A stretch of DNA of 64,000 nucleotides from an uncultured Muribaculaceae bacterium (GCA_910587425.1 CAJUKU010000001.1:99233-163232), one strand, 5' to 3'; shown: positions 1 through 9,661, counted from the first letter of the stretch. The notes: a model not told the origin generated them from the letters alone. A program made the numbers and translations.

Positions 1-127
1 ACCTCCGCCCCCACAACCTCCGCCTACAGCCTCAGCCTCCACACTCTCCGCATACCTCCGCCCCCACAACCTCCGCCTACAGCCTCAGCCTCCACACTCT
101 CCGCATACAGCCGCCCCCACAACCTCC
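1..127. repeat. 53-bp tandem repeat, at least two full copies
   Basis: Bases 1-53 and 54-106 are identical 53-bp units, C-rich on the plus strand and built from short CCTCCGCC-like blocks. A third degenerate partial unit runs 107-127 with two mismatches. The array touches the window edge, so its full copy number is unknown. No credible gene covers it. It lies just upstream of the promoter of the AsmA-like gene. The rest of the 299-base gap before that gene holds a -7 box at 192-199 and a leader of about 100 nt. Confidence 0.9.
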
Positions 128-191
128 CGACAACCTCCGCCACAACCAGCTCATGAACTTGGGCAATGGGCGGCATTTGATAAATAATGTG

Positions 192-199
192 TAACTTTG
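192..199 (+). promoter_or_regulatory. Bacteroidota -7 box for the AsmA-aroB operon
   Basis: TAACTTTG matches the TAnnTTTG consensus of the Bacteroidota primary sigma factor. No good TTTG is seen at the usual distance upstream. The predicted leader to the ATG at 300 is about 100 nt. Confidence 0.6.
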
Positions 200-299
200 C
201 AGGCAATTTCGGACGGAATCGCAAAACATTCCGCACCGTCAGTGAATTATATCTTTATATAGAGCATCATATCCAAAAGCGTAAGCAACTATTGATTTC

Positions 300-3200
300 A
301 TGAGCGAAGAGGCGAAAAAGAAGAAAAAGCCGGGATGGGTGAGGGCACTTAAGCTCGCGCTCATCGTAGCTGTGGCTGTTGCCGCGCTTATCATGCTCGC
401 CATAGGCGTAGCGGTATGGACTCTCACACCTGACCGCCTGACGCCGCTCGTGGGCAAATACGCCTCGCGCTACCTCAACGCCGATGTGAGCGCCGACCGT
501 GTGGAACTGACATATTGGTCGACGTTCCCCACGGTGAGCCTTGAAGTGGAGGGGCTGCGCGTGATCAGCCACGCGCTCGACTCGCTCCCCGCCTCAGAAC
601 GCGCTAACCTGCCGGCATACGCCGATACTCTCGCCACCGTGCGCCGTTTCAGCGGCGGTGTGAACGTATGGGGCATATCGGTGGGCAGAGTGATGCTCTC
701 CGATGTGGAGATAGAGCATCCGGTGATAAATCTCGTGAAAGCGGACTCGCTGCATGCCAACTACGACATCGTGCCCGCGAGCAGCGACACCACCTCGTCG
801 CCGCTGCCGGAGATAGCCATAAACCGCTTCGCGATAACCGGAGGCGCACCGATAAGATTCTATTCGGCTGCCGACACGATAGATGTGACCATCAATCTCA
901 CCACTACAAGCCTCTCGGGCACGGATGCGCCGACCTACGCCATCGACATCCAAGGTGCCGACAGCCGCCTTGGGCTCCCGCTGTGGACACTGCCGATAAA
1001 GAGTTTCGGCGCCGACGGCAAGGTGCGCTGGAACCAGGAGATGCCTGACCGCGTGGCGCTGAACGACTTCACGCTGAGCGCCAACGGTGTAAAGCTGACT
1101 GTCGATGCCGATGTGCAGTTTGCCGACGACGTGCATGTTCATGCCCTGAAAGTGAGTGGCGACGATGTGCGGGTGCACGACGTCATATCCATGATTCCTC
1201 CGGAGATGGGCACCGGTCTGGAACGGCTGACATCGGATATGACCGCCGATTTCACCATAGAACTTACGAAACCTTACCGCTTGGCTGCCGACACGGTGAC
1301 CATACCCGACATGCGGGTGCGCCTCGACGTGCCGGAGGGTTCATTCAGCTACGAACGGCTTAAGGTGCGCGAGGTTGTAGCCGCTATCGAAGCCGACATC
1401 CGAGGTTCTGACCTCGACGCGTCGGTGCTTAAGGTCAACCGGCTCAGCCTGACGGGCAATGCGCTCGCATTCACACTCTCGGGCACCGTGACAGGACCTG
1501 TGAAGAATCCGCTGATCGACGGCAGATTTGACGGACGACTGCAGCTTGCGGCGTTGCCACGGGCACTGTGGGAACGGCTGCAGCTCGACTGCACCGGCAC
1601 ATTGACCGGCAGCACAAGCATCAGGATGCATCTCGCCGACCTCACCTCCGAACGGCTGCACTACGTGAACGCATCAGGAAAGGTGGGTCTCGACGGCTTC
1701 CGTATCGACAGCCATGCCGACTCTATTGATTTCCACGCCTTCACACGACATGCCTCAATGGAATTCGGCACGGCATCGAAAGCTGACTACGACAGCATAA
1801 CCGTTGACTCACTGCTGCGCGTGCGTCTGACGGCTGACACACTTGCATTCACCGGCGAGGGTATGGCATTGACGGGCACAGACCTGAGCATCCGCGCCGC
1901 CGCACGCAACACCGGATCGCTGCTCGACACCACACGAGTCACGCCGGTAGGATTCACCATCGGCGCCGGACGGCTTGCGCTGCGCTCGCTCACCGACACG
2001 ATGAATATAAATCTTCGCGACGCATCGGTCAGCGCCACCCTGCAGCGGTTCCGCAACAATGCCCGCGCACCGCAGCTGACCATGAAGGTAGGCGCACGGC
2101 GCGTGCGTTACAACGATCCTGTGACACGCCTCTCGCTCACCGGCTCGGAGGCTGCATTGGAACTGCATCCGCGTATGCTCCGTCGACCCGCATCACCGGC
2201 AACTAACGACTCACTGCGCCGCGCCGCTGCACGACGCAGGGCTTCCGCAGCCATTCCCGACTCCATGCAGGGGCGCGAGAACATAGACTTCGACCTTGAC
2301 CGGAGCCTGATGTCCTGGCTGCGGCAATGGCAGGCGTCGGGCAACATCAAGGCTAAGCGCGGGCGGTTGCTGACGCCATATTTCCCTGTGCGCAACACGC
2401 TGACACATGTGGATGTCGACTTCTCGACCGACAGTGTGGTGATCAACGATATGCGCTACCGCATGGGGCACAGCGACTTCCGCATCGACGGCAAGATCTC
2501 CAACATAGCACGCGCCCTCACCTCGCGCCGCGGCTCGCCGCTGGAGATGGATTTCAACATCAGCAGTGATACCATAAATATCAATGAGATAACATCGGCG
2601 ATACTTGCCGGGGCAGCGTTCGCACAGCGCACACATGACGGCACCGTACCGTTCGGAACCGATGCCGACGATGATTCCATACAATCGGCTATGACGGCTG
2701 CCGGTGCCGACACGGCACGCGCAGCATTCATAGTGCCGTCGAACATCAACGCGCGTCTCAACGTGGCAGCCGACCAGGTGCTGTATGCCGACATCTGGTT
2801 CCAGAGGCTGACGGGCAACATAGGCGTGCACGACGGTGCGGTGCATCTCGACCGGCTCGCCGGATATACCCCTATGGGATCGATGGATCTGACGGCGCTC
2901 TACTCCGCACCGACCGTCGACGATCTGCGCTTTGCCGCCGGAATCGTGGTGCGCCAACTGCACCTTAAGAAATTCCTGCACATGCTGCCGGAGATCGACA
3001 GCGTGCTACCGCTGCTCAACGAGGTGGACGGCATCATTACCGCCGACGCGGCTATGACCACAGAGCTCGACTCGATGATGAACCTGAAGTTCCACACATT
3101 CAATCTGGTGCTGAAACTCATGGGCGACAGCCTGACGCTCGTCGACAGCCACACATTCCGCACCATGGCGAAATGGCTGATGTTCAGAAACAAGCATGAG

Positions 3201-3734
3201 AATCTTATAAAATCGATGCAGGTGGAGCTGATGGTGCGCGACTCGCGCCTGGATCTGTTCCCGTTCGTGTTCGACATCGACCGCTACCGCCTCGGGGTAA
3301 GCGGATCAAACACGCTCGACATGAATCTCGACTACCATGTAGCCGTGCTCAAGTCGCCGCTGCCGTTCAAATTCGGCATAAACATCAAGGGGCATCCCGG
3401 AGACCTGAAGATACGCCTTGGGCGGGCCAATTTCAACGAGAACGCCGTGGCATCCACCCGTCAGCTCACCGACACCGCCCGCATAAACCTCATCGGAGAG
3501 ATCGAGAAGGTGTTCAAGTTCGGTGTACGCAGCGGACATCACACGAAGCTAATGATGGAGGAGCCGAAGTTCTCACGTTCGGAATTCAGTGTAGCCGACA
3601 CACTGACGCATGCCGACTCGCTCATATTCATCCAGGGTGGAGCTATCGAGGGTCCCGCAGTTCCTCCGTTCCCGATCGGTGACAACCAGGGAACCGACAA
3701 AAAGAAAGAGAAGAAACAGCGTAAAGATAAGTAA
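300..3734 (+). CDS. AsmA-like large inner-membrane/periplasmic protein
   Basis: This 1144-residue protein has a lysine-rich cytosolic start, one transmembrane segment at about residues 18-42, and then a long periplasmic part of repetitive beta-rich sequence with many short Asp/Leu-rich strands. That layout fits the AsmA/TamB-like superfamily, whose members form elongated lipid-carrying grooves between the two membranes and influence outer-membrane assembly. The AsmA-like C-terminal region spans about residues 820-1080, and the last 15 residues are again lysine-rich. The ATG at 300 gives the membrane anchor directly. A HAD phosphatase gene follows after 3 nt, so the two are probably co-transcribed. 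The substrate cannot be read from the sequence. The protein is too short and too N-anchored to call as a classical TamB with confidence. Confidence 0.85.
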   Translation: MSEEAKKKKKPGWVRALKLALIVAVAVAALIMLAIGVAVWTLTPDRLTPLVGKYASRYLNADVSADRVELTYWSTFPTVSLEVEGLRVISHALDSLPASERANLPAYADTLATVRRFSGGVNVWGISVGRVMLSDVEIEHPVINLVKADSLHANYDIVPASSDTTSSPLPEIAINRFAITGGAPIRFYSAADTIDVTINLTTTSLSGTDAPTYAIDIQGADSRLGLPLWTLPIKSFGADGKVRWNQEMPDRVALNDFTLSANGVKLTVDADVQFADDVHVHALKVSGDDVRVHDVISMIPPEMGTGLERLTSDMTADFTIELTKPYRLAADTVTIPDMRVRLDVPEGSFSYERLKVREVVAAIEADIRGSDLDASVLKVNRLSLTGNALAFTLSGTVTGPVKNPLIDGRFDGRLQLAALPRALWERLQLDCTGTLTGSTSIRMHLADLTSERLHYVNASGKVGLDGFRIDSHADSIDFHAFTRHASMEFGTASKADYDSITVDSLLRVRLTADTLAFTGEGMALTGTDLSIRAAARNTGSLLDTTRVTPVGFTIGAGRLALRSLTDTMNINLRDASVSATLQRFRNNARAPQLTMKVGARRVRYNDPVTRLSLTGSEAALELHPRMLRRPASPATNDSLRRAAARRRASAAIPDSMQGRENIDFDLDRSLMSWLRQWQASGNIKAKRGRLLTPYFPVRNTLTHVDVDFSTDSVVINDMRYRMGHSDFRIDGKISNIARALTSRRGSPLEMDFNISSDTININEITSAILAGAAFAQRTHDGTVPFGTDADDDSIQSAMTAAGADTARAAFIVPSNINARLNVAADQVLYADIWFQRLTGNIGVHDGAVHLDRLAGYTPMGSMDLTALYSAPTVDDLRFAAGIVVRQLHLKKFLHMLPEIDSVLPLLNEVDGIITADAAMTTELDSMMNLKFHTFNLVLKLMGDSLTLVDSHTFRTMAKWLMFRNKHENLIKSMQVELMVRDSRLDLFPFVFDIDRYRLGVSGSNTLDMNLDYHVAVLKSPLPFKFGINIKGHPGDLKIRLGRANFNENAVASTRQLTDTARINLIGEIEKVFKFGVRSGHHTKLMMEEPKFSRSEFSVADTLTHADSLIFIQGGAIEGPAVPPFPIGDNQGTDKKKEKKQRKDK

Positions 3735-3737
3735 GTC

Positions 3738-4487
3738 ATGACCGGAACCGAGCAATTGAAATCGGCTATCGAGCACTACTGCCGCCGCACAGGAGCCGCA
3801 GCCCCCGATCCGCGCGCCGCGCTGATCGACATGGACGGTACGCTCTATGACTCCATGCCGCATCACGCCGAGGCTTGGCACATAATGATGGCGGAAGCGG
3901 GAATAGATATCCCTGCCGAGGAGTTTTTCCTGCATGAGGGACGCACCGGTGCCGACACCATCAACCTTATCATGCGCCGCGCATTCAACCGCGATGCGAC
4001 TCCGGAGGAGATCGAGCGGCTATACCACCGCAAGACGCAGCTCTTCGCCGCCATGCCTCCGGTATCGCCCATGCCGGGAGCCGCGGAGATGCTACGCGTA
4101 TTTGAAAAGCGTGGGATGGAACGTGTGCTCGTGACCGGATCGGCGCAGAGCACCCTCATCAGCCGCCTCGATACAGATTATCCGGGAGCATTTGCTGTCA
4201 ACCGCCGCATCACGGCGCGCGATGTAAAGCATGGCAAGCCGGCACCTGAGCCATTTCTCGCCGCCATGCGATTTGCCGGCGTGACACCGCAGCAAAGCAT
4301 CGTTGTGGAAAATGCCCCGCTCGGAGTGACCGCCGGCGCTGCCTCCGGTGCCTTCACAATAGCGGTCAATACCGGACCTGTACCTCCGGAAGCGCTGCTC
4401 GATGCCGGCGCCGACATACTCTTCACATCCATGACCGAATGCGCCGAGGCGCTTCCACAATTGTTAGAATTATGCCACAACAACTGA
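3738..4487 (+). CDS. HAD-superfamily hydrolase, beta-phosphoglucomutase-like
   Basis: The 249-residue protein carries the HAD nucleophile motif DMDGT with Asp31 and Asp33, an alpha-helical cap of the phosphoglucomutase/phosphatase type, motif II in VTGSAQ, and the motif III lysine in KHGKPAPEPF. The acidic motif IV, usually E-D in this subfamily, reads VENAPLG, so the second metal-binding position is Asn. It probably dephosphorylates a small sugar- or polyol-phosphate in the cytosol; the substrate is unknown. A roughly 25-residue extension precedes the nucleophile. The start lies 3 nt after the AsmA-like gene, and the end overlaps the chosen aroB start by 16 nt, which points to one transcript. 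Confidence 0.85.
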   Translation: MTGTEQLKSAIEHYCRRTGAAAPDPRAALIDMDGTLYDSMPHHAEAWHIMMAEAGIDIPAEEFFLHEGRTGADTINLIMRRAFNRDATPEEIERLYHRKTQLFAAMPPVSPMPGAAEMLRVFEKRGMERVLVTGSAQSTLISRLDTDYPGAFAVNRRITARDVKHGKPAPEPFLAAMRFAGVTPQQSIVVENAPLGVTAGAASGAFTIAVNTGPVPPEALLDAGADILFTSMTECAEALPQLLELCHNN

Positions 4488-5533
4488 TATTCACCAACGA
4501 TGTTGCCGATGCGCTATCCGAAGCGCTCGGCTCCATATCACCCTCATCGACATTCATCATCACAGACACCAATGTGGAGAGCCTCGTGCTGCCGCTGCTC
4601 CGAGCCGAGAGTCCTGAGACGGTGCGTGCACGCAAGATCGTCACCCGTCCGGGCGACGTAAACAAGAATCTTGACTCGCTCAGCCGCATCTGGAGCGACC
4701 TCGTGGCGGGCGGAGCAAACCGCCGCTCGGCTGTGGTGTGTCTCGGCGGCGGAGTCGTGACCGACATGGGCGGTTTCGCTGCAGCGACATTCAAACGGGG
4801 CATTCCGTTCATCAACATCCCCACAACGCTGCTTGCGGCTGTCGACGCTGCCGTAGGTGGAAAAACCGGCATAAACTTCGAAGATCTGAAGAATGAGGTG
4901 GGAGCTTTCTGCAACGCCGACGCGGTGATCATCTCCACCCGCTTTTTCCGGACGTTACCGACGCGCGAGCTGCTCTCGGGCTACGCCGAGATGATAAAGC
5001 ACGGACTGCTCACCGGTCCCGACACGTTCAACCGGCTGCTCGCGTTCGACATCCTCAATGCCACACCCGACGAGCTGCTGCCGCTGCTCGAACAGAGCGT
5101 GATGGTGAAGAAACAGATTGTCGACGAGGATCCCACCGAACATGGATTGCGCAAGGCACTGAACTTGGGGCATACGCCGGCACACGCATTCGAATCGCTT
5201 GCCCTTGAGCAGGGACACCCGGTGCCGCATGGATTCGCCGTAGCATGGGGACTGGTCGTAGACCTCATACTGTCGCACATGATGCTTAAATTCCCGTCGG
5301 ATGCGCTGCACCGACTCGCAGCATTCGTGGCGGAACATTACGGTGCGCCCTCCATCACTTGCGACGACTACCCCGCCCTGCTCCGCCTGATGCACCATGA
5401 CAAGAAGAATACCGACGGAAATATACGCTTCACTCTGCTGAGTGAGCCTGGCGCCGTGAAACTCGATGACACCGCCACAGAGGAGCAGATAACGGCAGCG
5501 CTCGACATTCTCCGCGATCTTCTGCACGCATGA
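4472..5533 (+). CDS. aroB: 3-dehydroquinate synthase
   Basis: AroB converts DAHP to 3-dehydroquinate, the second step of the shikimate pathway, using NAD and a divalent metal. The protein has the NAD-binding GGGVVTDMGGF segment, the PTTLLAAVDAAVGGKTG signature, the EMIKHG motif and the metal-ligand stretch LNLGHTPAHAFE. An in-frame ATG at 4439 would add 11 residues lying inside the HAD gene. I prefer the ATG at 4472, which gives 353 residues, the usual family length, and begins at the first conserved strand. It overlaps the upstream HAD gene by 16 nt. No clear terminator follows before the porin gene. Confidence 0.95.
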   Translation: MPQQLIFTNDVADALSEALGSISPSSTFIITDTNVESLVLPLLRAESPETVRARKIVTRPGDVNKNLDSLSRIWSDLVAGGANRRSAVVCLGGGVVTDMGGFAAATFKRGIPFINIPTTLLAAVDAAVGGKTGINFEDLKNEVGAFCNADAVIISTRFFRTLPTRELLSGYAEMIKHGLLTGPDTFNRLLAFDILNATPDELLPLLEQSVMVKKQIVDEDPTEHGLRKALNLGHTPAHAFESLALEQGHPVPHGFAVAWGLVVDLILSHMMLKFPSDALHRLAAFVAEHYGAPSITCDDYPALLRLMHHDKKNTDGNIRFTLLSEPGAVKLDDTATEEQITAALDILRDLLHA

Positions 5534-5654
5534 CGCGCGCCGCGCATCACCGCACCGCTACCTACGGCAGCCGCCGCGACTGCGTCTGCCACATTCATCA
5601 CTCAGACCATCATTCATTACATACAGTTACATATAGTATCAGTAATTAGTAATT

Positions 5655-6671
5655 ATGCTATTCACACAACGTGCGGCAATAGCCGCAGTGGCTCTCACAG
5701 CCACACTGACAGCAACGGCAGCCGATGCCGTAGATTACACACCTCACATTCACGGCACAGTGCGCCCGCGTTTCGAGTGGTCAACCACTACGGGCGATTA
5801 CCGCTTCCAGGTACGCAACGCCCGTGTGGCTCTCGACGGCAAGGTCGCATCATGGGCTGACTACTTCGTGCAGACCGATCTCTGCGACCAGGGCAAGATG
5901 AAGATACTCGACGCATGGGCACGCGCATCGTTCGGATCGGGCGTACGCCTGCAGGCAGGTCAGTTCCGCATGCCTTTCGGTGTAGATCCTTTCCGCGCAC
6001 CCAACAACTACTACTTCGCCAACCGCTCGTTCATAGGCAAGCAGGTGGCAAACTACCGTGCCGTAGGTGCGAAAATCAGCTGGCAGGTAGCTAAGTCACC
6101 GCTCCTGCTCGAAGCGGGTGCATTCAACCCCACCGCAATAGGCGATCATACCGGATGGCACAATACCCTCGCATACGCCGCACGTGCACTTGCCACACCC
6201 GGACCGTGGAAGTTCTCGGCAGGTGTTATGTCAATCCGCCCCGCCGGCGTACGTGCCAACCTCTACGATCTGACGGCAGGTTGGAGCGACGGACGTCTGA
6301 CCGTCGAGGGTGAGTACATGCATGAGCACTACACCCACAAGCGCCACCGCACGACCCACGCCTATGCATTCTTCGCCGATTACCGCATCCCCGTGAGCTG
6401 GGGTCCTATTAACCGTCTCTCTTTCCAGGGACGCTATGATGGAATGACCAACCACAGCAGCCTCACACCCGACTCCGACGGCATGCTGCTGACCGACAAT
6501 CCCGCACGCCGCCGTATAACTGTCGGATCTACCATCACTTACTGGCATTCCGGCTCAATCTACGTGGATTTCCGCATAGATTACGAGAAGTACATGTACA
6601 ACCATGGTCTCAAAGCCACCACATCCGATGGCGGCGATAAGCTCGTTGCCGAGGTAGTGCTCCGCTTCTGA
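5655..6671 (+). CDS. Porin O/P-family outer-membrane channel
   Basis: The 338-residue precursor starts with a signal peptide of about 22 residues ending near TATAADA. The mature part consists of alternating amphipathic beta strands and ends with Phe (VVLRF), as outer-membrane barrels do. The segments FQVRNARVALDGKV, then YFVQTD, and AGQFRMPFG with SFIGKQ are hallmarks of the phosphate-selective porin O/P family. It should be a specific channel in the outer membrane; the solute is not evident. It stands alone, 121 bp after aroB, and is convergent with the next gene. It is somewhat shorter than OprP-type porins. Confidence 0.87.
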   Translation: MLFTQRAAIAAVALTATLTATAADAVDYTPHIHGTVRPRFEWSTTTGDYRFQVRNARVALDGKVASWADYFVQTDLCDQGKMKILDAWARASFGSGVRLQAGQFRMPFGVDPFRAPNNYYFANRSFIGKQVANYRAVGAKISWQVAKSPLLLEAGAFNPTAIGDHTGWHNTLAYAARALATPGPWKFSAGVMSIRPAGVRANLYDLTAGWSDGRLTVEGEYMHEHYTHKRHRTTHAYAFFADYRIPVSWGPINRLSFQGRYDGMTNHSSLTPDSDGMLLTDNPARRRITVGSTITYWHSGSIYVDFRIDYEKYMYNHGLKATTSDGGDKLVAEVVLRF

Positions 6672-6718
6672 CCTGACCTCCTTACCATCAGCCATTCTTC
6701 CGGCTGATAGGTTCTGTA

Positions 6719-6763
6719 AAAAAGCAAACCGGGGGCGCGATCGTGTGCAGATCGCGCCCCCGG
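6719..6763 (-). terminator. Rho-independent terminator after the minus-strand barrel gene
   Basis: A perfect 14-bp GC-rich stem (6729-6742 with 6750-6763) encloses a 7-nt loop. Read on the minus strand it is followed by TTTGCTTTTTT. It lies 26 bp past the stop codon of the gene ending at 6790 and may also stop the convergent porin transcript, although that side lacks a T-run. Confidence 0.8.
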
Positions 6764-6789
6764 CTATATCTTGGGAGTGAATGTGTGGC

Positions 6790-7392
6790 TTAGAAGAGGT
6801 AAGCTGCGGTCACTGTCCAATAGCGGTTTTTGCCCTCGATGCCGGCGCCACCGTCGATAACGCCTACATACTGGAATGCCTTGGTCATACCGATGCCGTA
6901 GCTTGCAGCTACCTGAACATGCTTGAGCACCTCTACGCCGAAGCCGAAGTTCCATGCCACGTCGCAGCTCTTGTTGCGGAAAGCCTCAAATGATTTCTTG
7001 CTTGTGAGGAAGGAGAAGCTCGGACCGGTGGTGAGGAAAGGACGCACGAGTGAGTTGACTACCGGGATGTTGAGCTTGTACTTGAGGTTAAGGGGAATCT
7101 CGATGTACTCGCGGCGATCGATCTGCTGCTGCTCAGCCCACTGTGCCGAACGGCGGACGTACATAGCGGAGAGGTCGACACCTATGCCGATAATCGGAGC
7201 GGTGAACTCTACCATGACACCGGCGTTGAAGCCTGCACGGTTCTCGCTGCCCCCCATATCTTTGCTGAGATGAAGTTTGTTCACATTAAGACCCACCTTG
7301 GGACCGAAACGGAACTGTGCGGCTGCGGGCTGTGCCACCACGCCTGCCACTGCCACCGTGATGGCGGCGATAAGGATGCGGATTGATTTCAT
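6790..7392 (-). CDS. Outer-membrane beta-barrel protein, PorT-like
   Basis: The start was set at the ATG at 7392, not the longer in-frame ATG at 7461, because this places a clean signal peptide (MKSIRILIAA... to AAAQF) at the N-terminus and puts the -7 box at 7423-7430 upstream. The 200-residue product has the FRFGPKVGLN opening and repeated amphipathic strands typical of the small PorT-like/OmpW-like outer-membrane barrels of Bacteroidota, and ends in AAYLF. Its role is unknown; such barrels are often structural or gliding/secretion accessories. It is a single gene with its own promoter and a strong terminator. Confidence 0.82.
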   Translation of the reverse strand: MKSIRILIAAITVAVAGVVAQPAAAQFRFGPKVGLNVNKLHLSKDMGGSENRAGFNAGVMVEFTAPIIGIGVDLSAMYVRRSAQWAEQQQIDRREYIEIPLNLKYKLNIPVVNSLVRPFLTTGPSFSFLTSKKSFEAFRNKSCDVAWNFGFGVEVLKHVQVAASYGIGMTKAFQYVGVIDGGAGIEGKNRYWTVTAAYLF

Positions 7393-7422
7393 ATTTAAAT
7401 AGTATGTTGTGTGTTGTGGGCG

Positions 7423-7430
7423 CAAAGATA
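7423..7430 (-). promoter_or_regulatory. -7 box for the barrel-protein gene
   Basis: On the minus strand the sequence reads TATCTTTG, matching TAnnTTTG. It lies about 30 nt upstream of the chosen ATG at 7392. A TTTTG further upstream is about 23 nt away, slightly too far. Confidence 0.55.
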
Positions 7431-7505
7431 GGCATTTTCGCCCAATAATTGCGCAAAACACTCCAATAATTCATCAGCGTCGCCTATTCGTGACGCAATT
7501 AATAC

Positions 7506-9527
7506 CTATTCCGCAGCCGTCGACAGCATGGCGAGAAAAGCCTCCTCATCCACAATCGGTATGCCGAGTTTCTGTGCCTTTTCAAGTTTCGACGGTCCCA
7601 TATTCGCACCTGCAAGCACAAAATCGGTCTTCTTCGATATCGACCCAACATTCTTGCCGCCGTTGCGCTCGATCATCTCCTTATACTCGTCGCGGGAATG
7701 AAGATTGAATACGCCGCTGATCACGATCGACTTTCCAGCAAGCAGCTCGGTGCGACCCTCATCGCTTTCGCTGCCTACAGCCATCTGTACGCCGGCATCG
7801 CACAGACGCTCTATGATGCGCAAGTTTGCCGGAGCCGCGAGATAATCCTTAAGGCTTTCGGCGATGCGCGGACCAATATCGTCGATCGCCGTCAGTTCCT
7901 CAACGCTCATCTCCATGAGCCGATCCATGGAGCGCACGCTGCGTGCGAGTTTTTTCGCCACAGTCTCTCCAACAAAAGGTATCGACAGCGCGTACAGCAC
8001 CCGTTCGAAAGGCACAGCCTTCGAATCCTCGATACCCTGCAGTATGCGCTCGGCACTTCTCTCGCCGAAGCCTTCGAGAGTGAGCAGCTGCTCGCGTGTG
8101 AGTGAGTAAAGGTCGGCAATATCTTTCACGAAACCTGACGCGAACAGAGCCTCCGACGTCTCTTCACCGATACCGTCGATGTTCATCATCCGCCTGCCGA
8201 CGAAATGCTCCACCCTGCCGGTTATCTGAGGCACACACCCGTAACGGTTGGGGCAGATCCACGAAGCCTCACCCTCGACGCGCACAAGCGCCGTGCCGCA
8301 AGCCGGGCAATGGGTGACGAACCTTACAGGCTCTGCCCCCGGTTGCCTTCCTGATATGTTGACACCGGTGATTTTCGGTATTATCTCCCCACCTTTCTCC
8401 ACATAGAGCATATCATGCTCATGGATATCGAGGGTGCGGATTATATCCTCGTTGTGCAGCGACGCACGCTTCACGATAGTTCCTGACAGAAGCACCGGCT
8501 CCAGATTAGCCACCGGCGTGATCACACCTATGCGTCCGGTCTCGAACGAGACAAAACGCAGGCGCGTCAGCGCACGCTCAGCCTGAAACTTGTAGGCGAT
8601 CGCCCATCGCGGGGATTTAGCCGTATATCCGAGATTGAGCTCCTGCCGGAGAGAATCGACCTTGAACACAAGTCCGTCGGTAGCTACCGGAAGTTCCTTG
8701 CGCGCCGTATCCCAATGGTTTATGTAAGCATCCACCTCTTCGAGGGTGTGCAGCCGGGTCATCGCGTCCGACACCTTGAACCCCCACGAGCGCGCAGCCA
8801 TCATATTTTCATAATGTGTGGCAGCGGGAAGCTCATCGCTGAGCAGGTAATAGAAATACGCATCAAGCCCACGGCGTCCCACCTCCGCAGGATTCTGAAG
8901 TTTCAACGTGCCTGATGCCGCATTTCGCGGATTGGCAAAGAGAGGCTCCTCATTGAAAGCGCGCTCCTCGTTCAGGCGGTCGAATGCCTTCCAGGGGAGA
9001 ACAATCTCCCCGCGGATCTCAAACTGTCGGGGCCAGCCGCTGCCGGCAAGCCGGAGCGGAATACTGCGGATTGTCTTCACATTGTCGGTCACCACATCGC
9101 CTACAGCACCGTCACCGCGAGTGACAGCACGCACAAGGCGCCCGTCCTCATAAATGAGCGATATGGATGTGCCGTCGAATTTCATCTCGCCCACAATTGT
9201 GACCTCCTCGCCGGGCACAGCCTCACGCACACGGCGCACGAAATCATCGACCTCACCGATGCTGTAGGTGTTGCCGAGAGAGAGCATCGGATATATGTGC
9301 CGTACCTGCTCGAACCCTTTGGTAAGGTCGCTACCCACACGGTGGGTCGGTGAGAGAGGATCGTCAAACTCCTTCCACTCCTTCTCGAGAGCCTCAAGCT
9401 CCTTCATCATGCGGTCAAACTCCCTGTCGCTGATTTCAGGAGCTGAGAGCACATAGTAATTATAATTATGTCGTTCAAGATCCCTGCGGAGTGATTCAAT
9501 CCGTTCGCGCGCTTCGTTGGCTTCCAT
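7506..9527 (-). CDS. ligA: NAD-dependent DNA ligase
   Basis: LigA seals nicks in DNA during replication and repair, using NAD as the adenylate donor. The 673-residue protein shows all expected parts in order: the N-terminal Ia domain with the YYVLSAPEISDREFD motif, the adenylation motif KFDG with Lys116 as the adenylated residue, the OB fold, a four-cysteine zinc finger (CPACG...ICPNRYGC), helix-hairpin-helix repeats at about residues 450-580, and a C-terminal BRCT domain from about residue 595. The length is normal. It is transcribed divergently from the M28 peptidase gene, with a minus-strand -7 box at 9556-9563. Confidence 0.98.
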   Translation of the reverse strand: MEANEARERIESLRRDLERHNYNYYVLSAPEISDREFDRMMKELEALEKEWKEFDDPLSPTHRVGSDLTKGFEQVRHIYPMLSLGNTYSIGEVDDFVRRVREAVPGEEVTIVGEMKFDGTSISLIYEDGRLVRAVTRGDGAVGDVVTDNVKTIRSIPLRLAGSGWPRQFEIRGEIVLPWKAFDRLNEERAFNEEPLFANPRNAASGTLKLQNPAEVGRRGLDAYFYYLLSDELPAATHYENMMAARSWGFKVSDAMTRLHTLEEVDAYINHWDTARKELPVATDGLVFKVDSLRQELNLGYTAKSPRWAIAYKFQAERALTRLRFVSFETGRIGVITPVANLEPVLLSGTIVKRASLHNEDIIRTLDIHEHDMLYVEKGGEIIPKITGVNISGRQPGAEPVRFVTHCPACGTALVRVEGEASWICPNRYGCVPQITGRVEHFVGRRMMNIDGIGEETSEALFASGFVKDIADLYSLTREQLLTLEGFGERSAERILQGIEDSKAVPFERVLYALSIPFVGETVAKKLARSVRSMDRLMEMSVEELTAIDDIGPRIAESLKDYLAAPANLRIIERLCDAGVQMAVGSESDEGRTELLAGKSIVISGVFNLHSRDEYKEMIERNGGKNVGSISKKTDFVLAGANMGPSKLEKAQKLGIPIVDEEAFLAMLSTAAE

Positions 9528-9555
9528 TCGCTATCTGTTTCTGATGGTGTTTCTG

Positions 9556-9563
9556 CAAATTTA
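9556..9563 (-). promoter_or_regulatory. -7 box for ligA
   Basis: The minus strand reads TAAATTTG, 28 nt upstream of the ligA ATG. No TTTG sits at the standard spacing. Confidence 0.5.
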
Positions 9564-9661
9564 CCCCACTTTTCTCAGCCACATGCGCTTGTTAACACTA
9601 TTTAAACATTGTAAAGCAGTTAATTTTGTGAATAAACTGCAATAGTTCCGTAACAACACCG

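Noticed and set aside
1..127. CRISPR array at the left end
   Set aside because: The units are directly adjacent identical 53-bp copies without unique spacers, and no cas gene is near.
24..572. Minus-strand frames across the tandem repeats and the start of the AsmA-like gene
   Set aside because: They have no motif or signal, and the Gly-rich part simply reflects the DNA repeat.
2211..2981. Long minus-strand frame of 256 codons inside the AsmA-like gene
   Set aside because: It is a shadow frame of a high-GC coding region, with Cys/His/Arg-rich random-like sequence and no motif.
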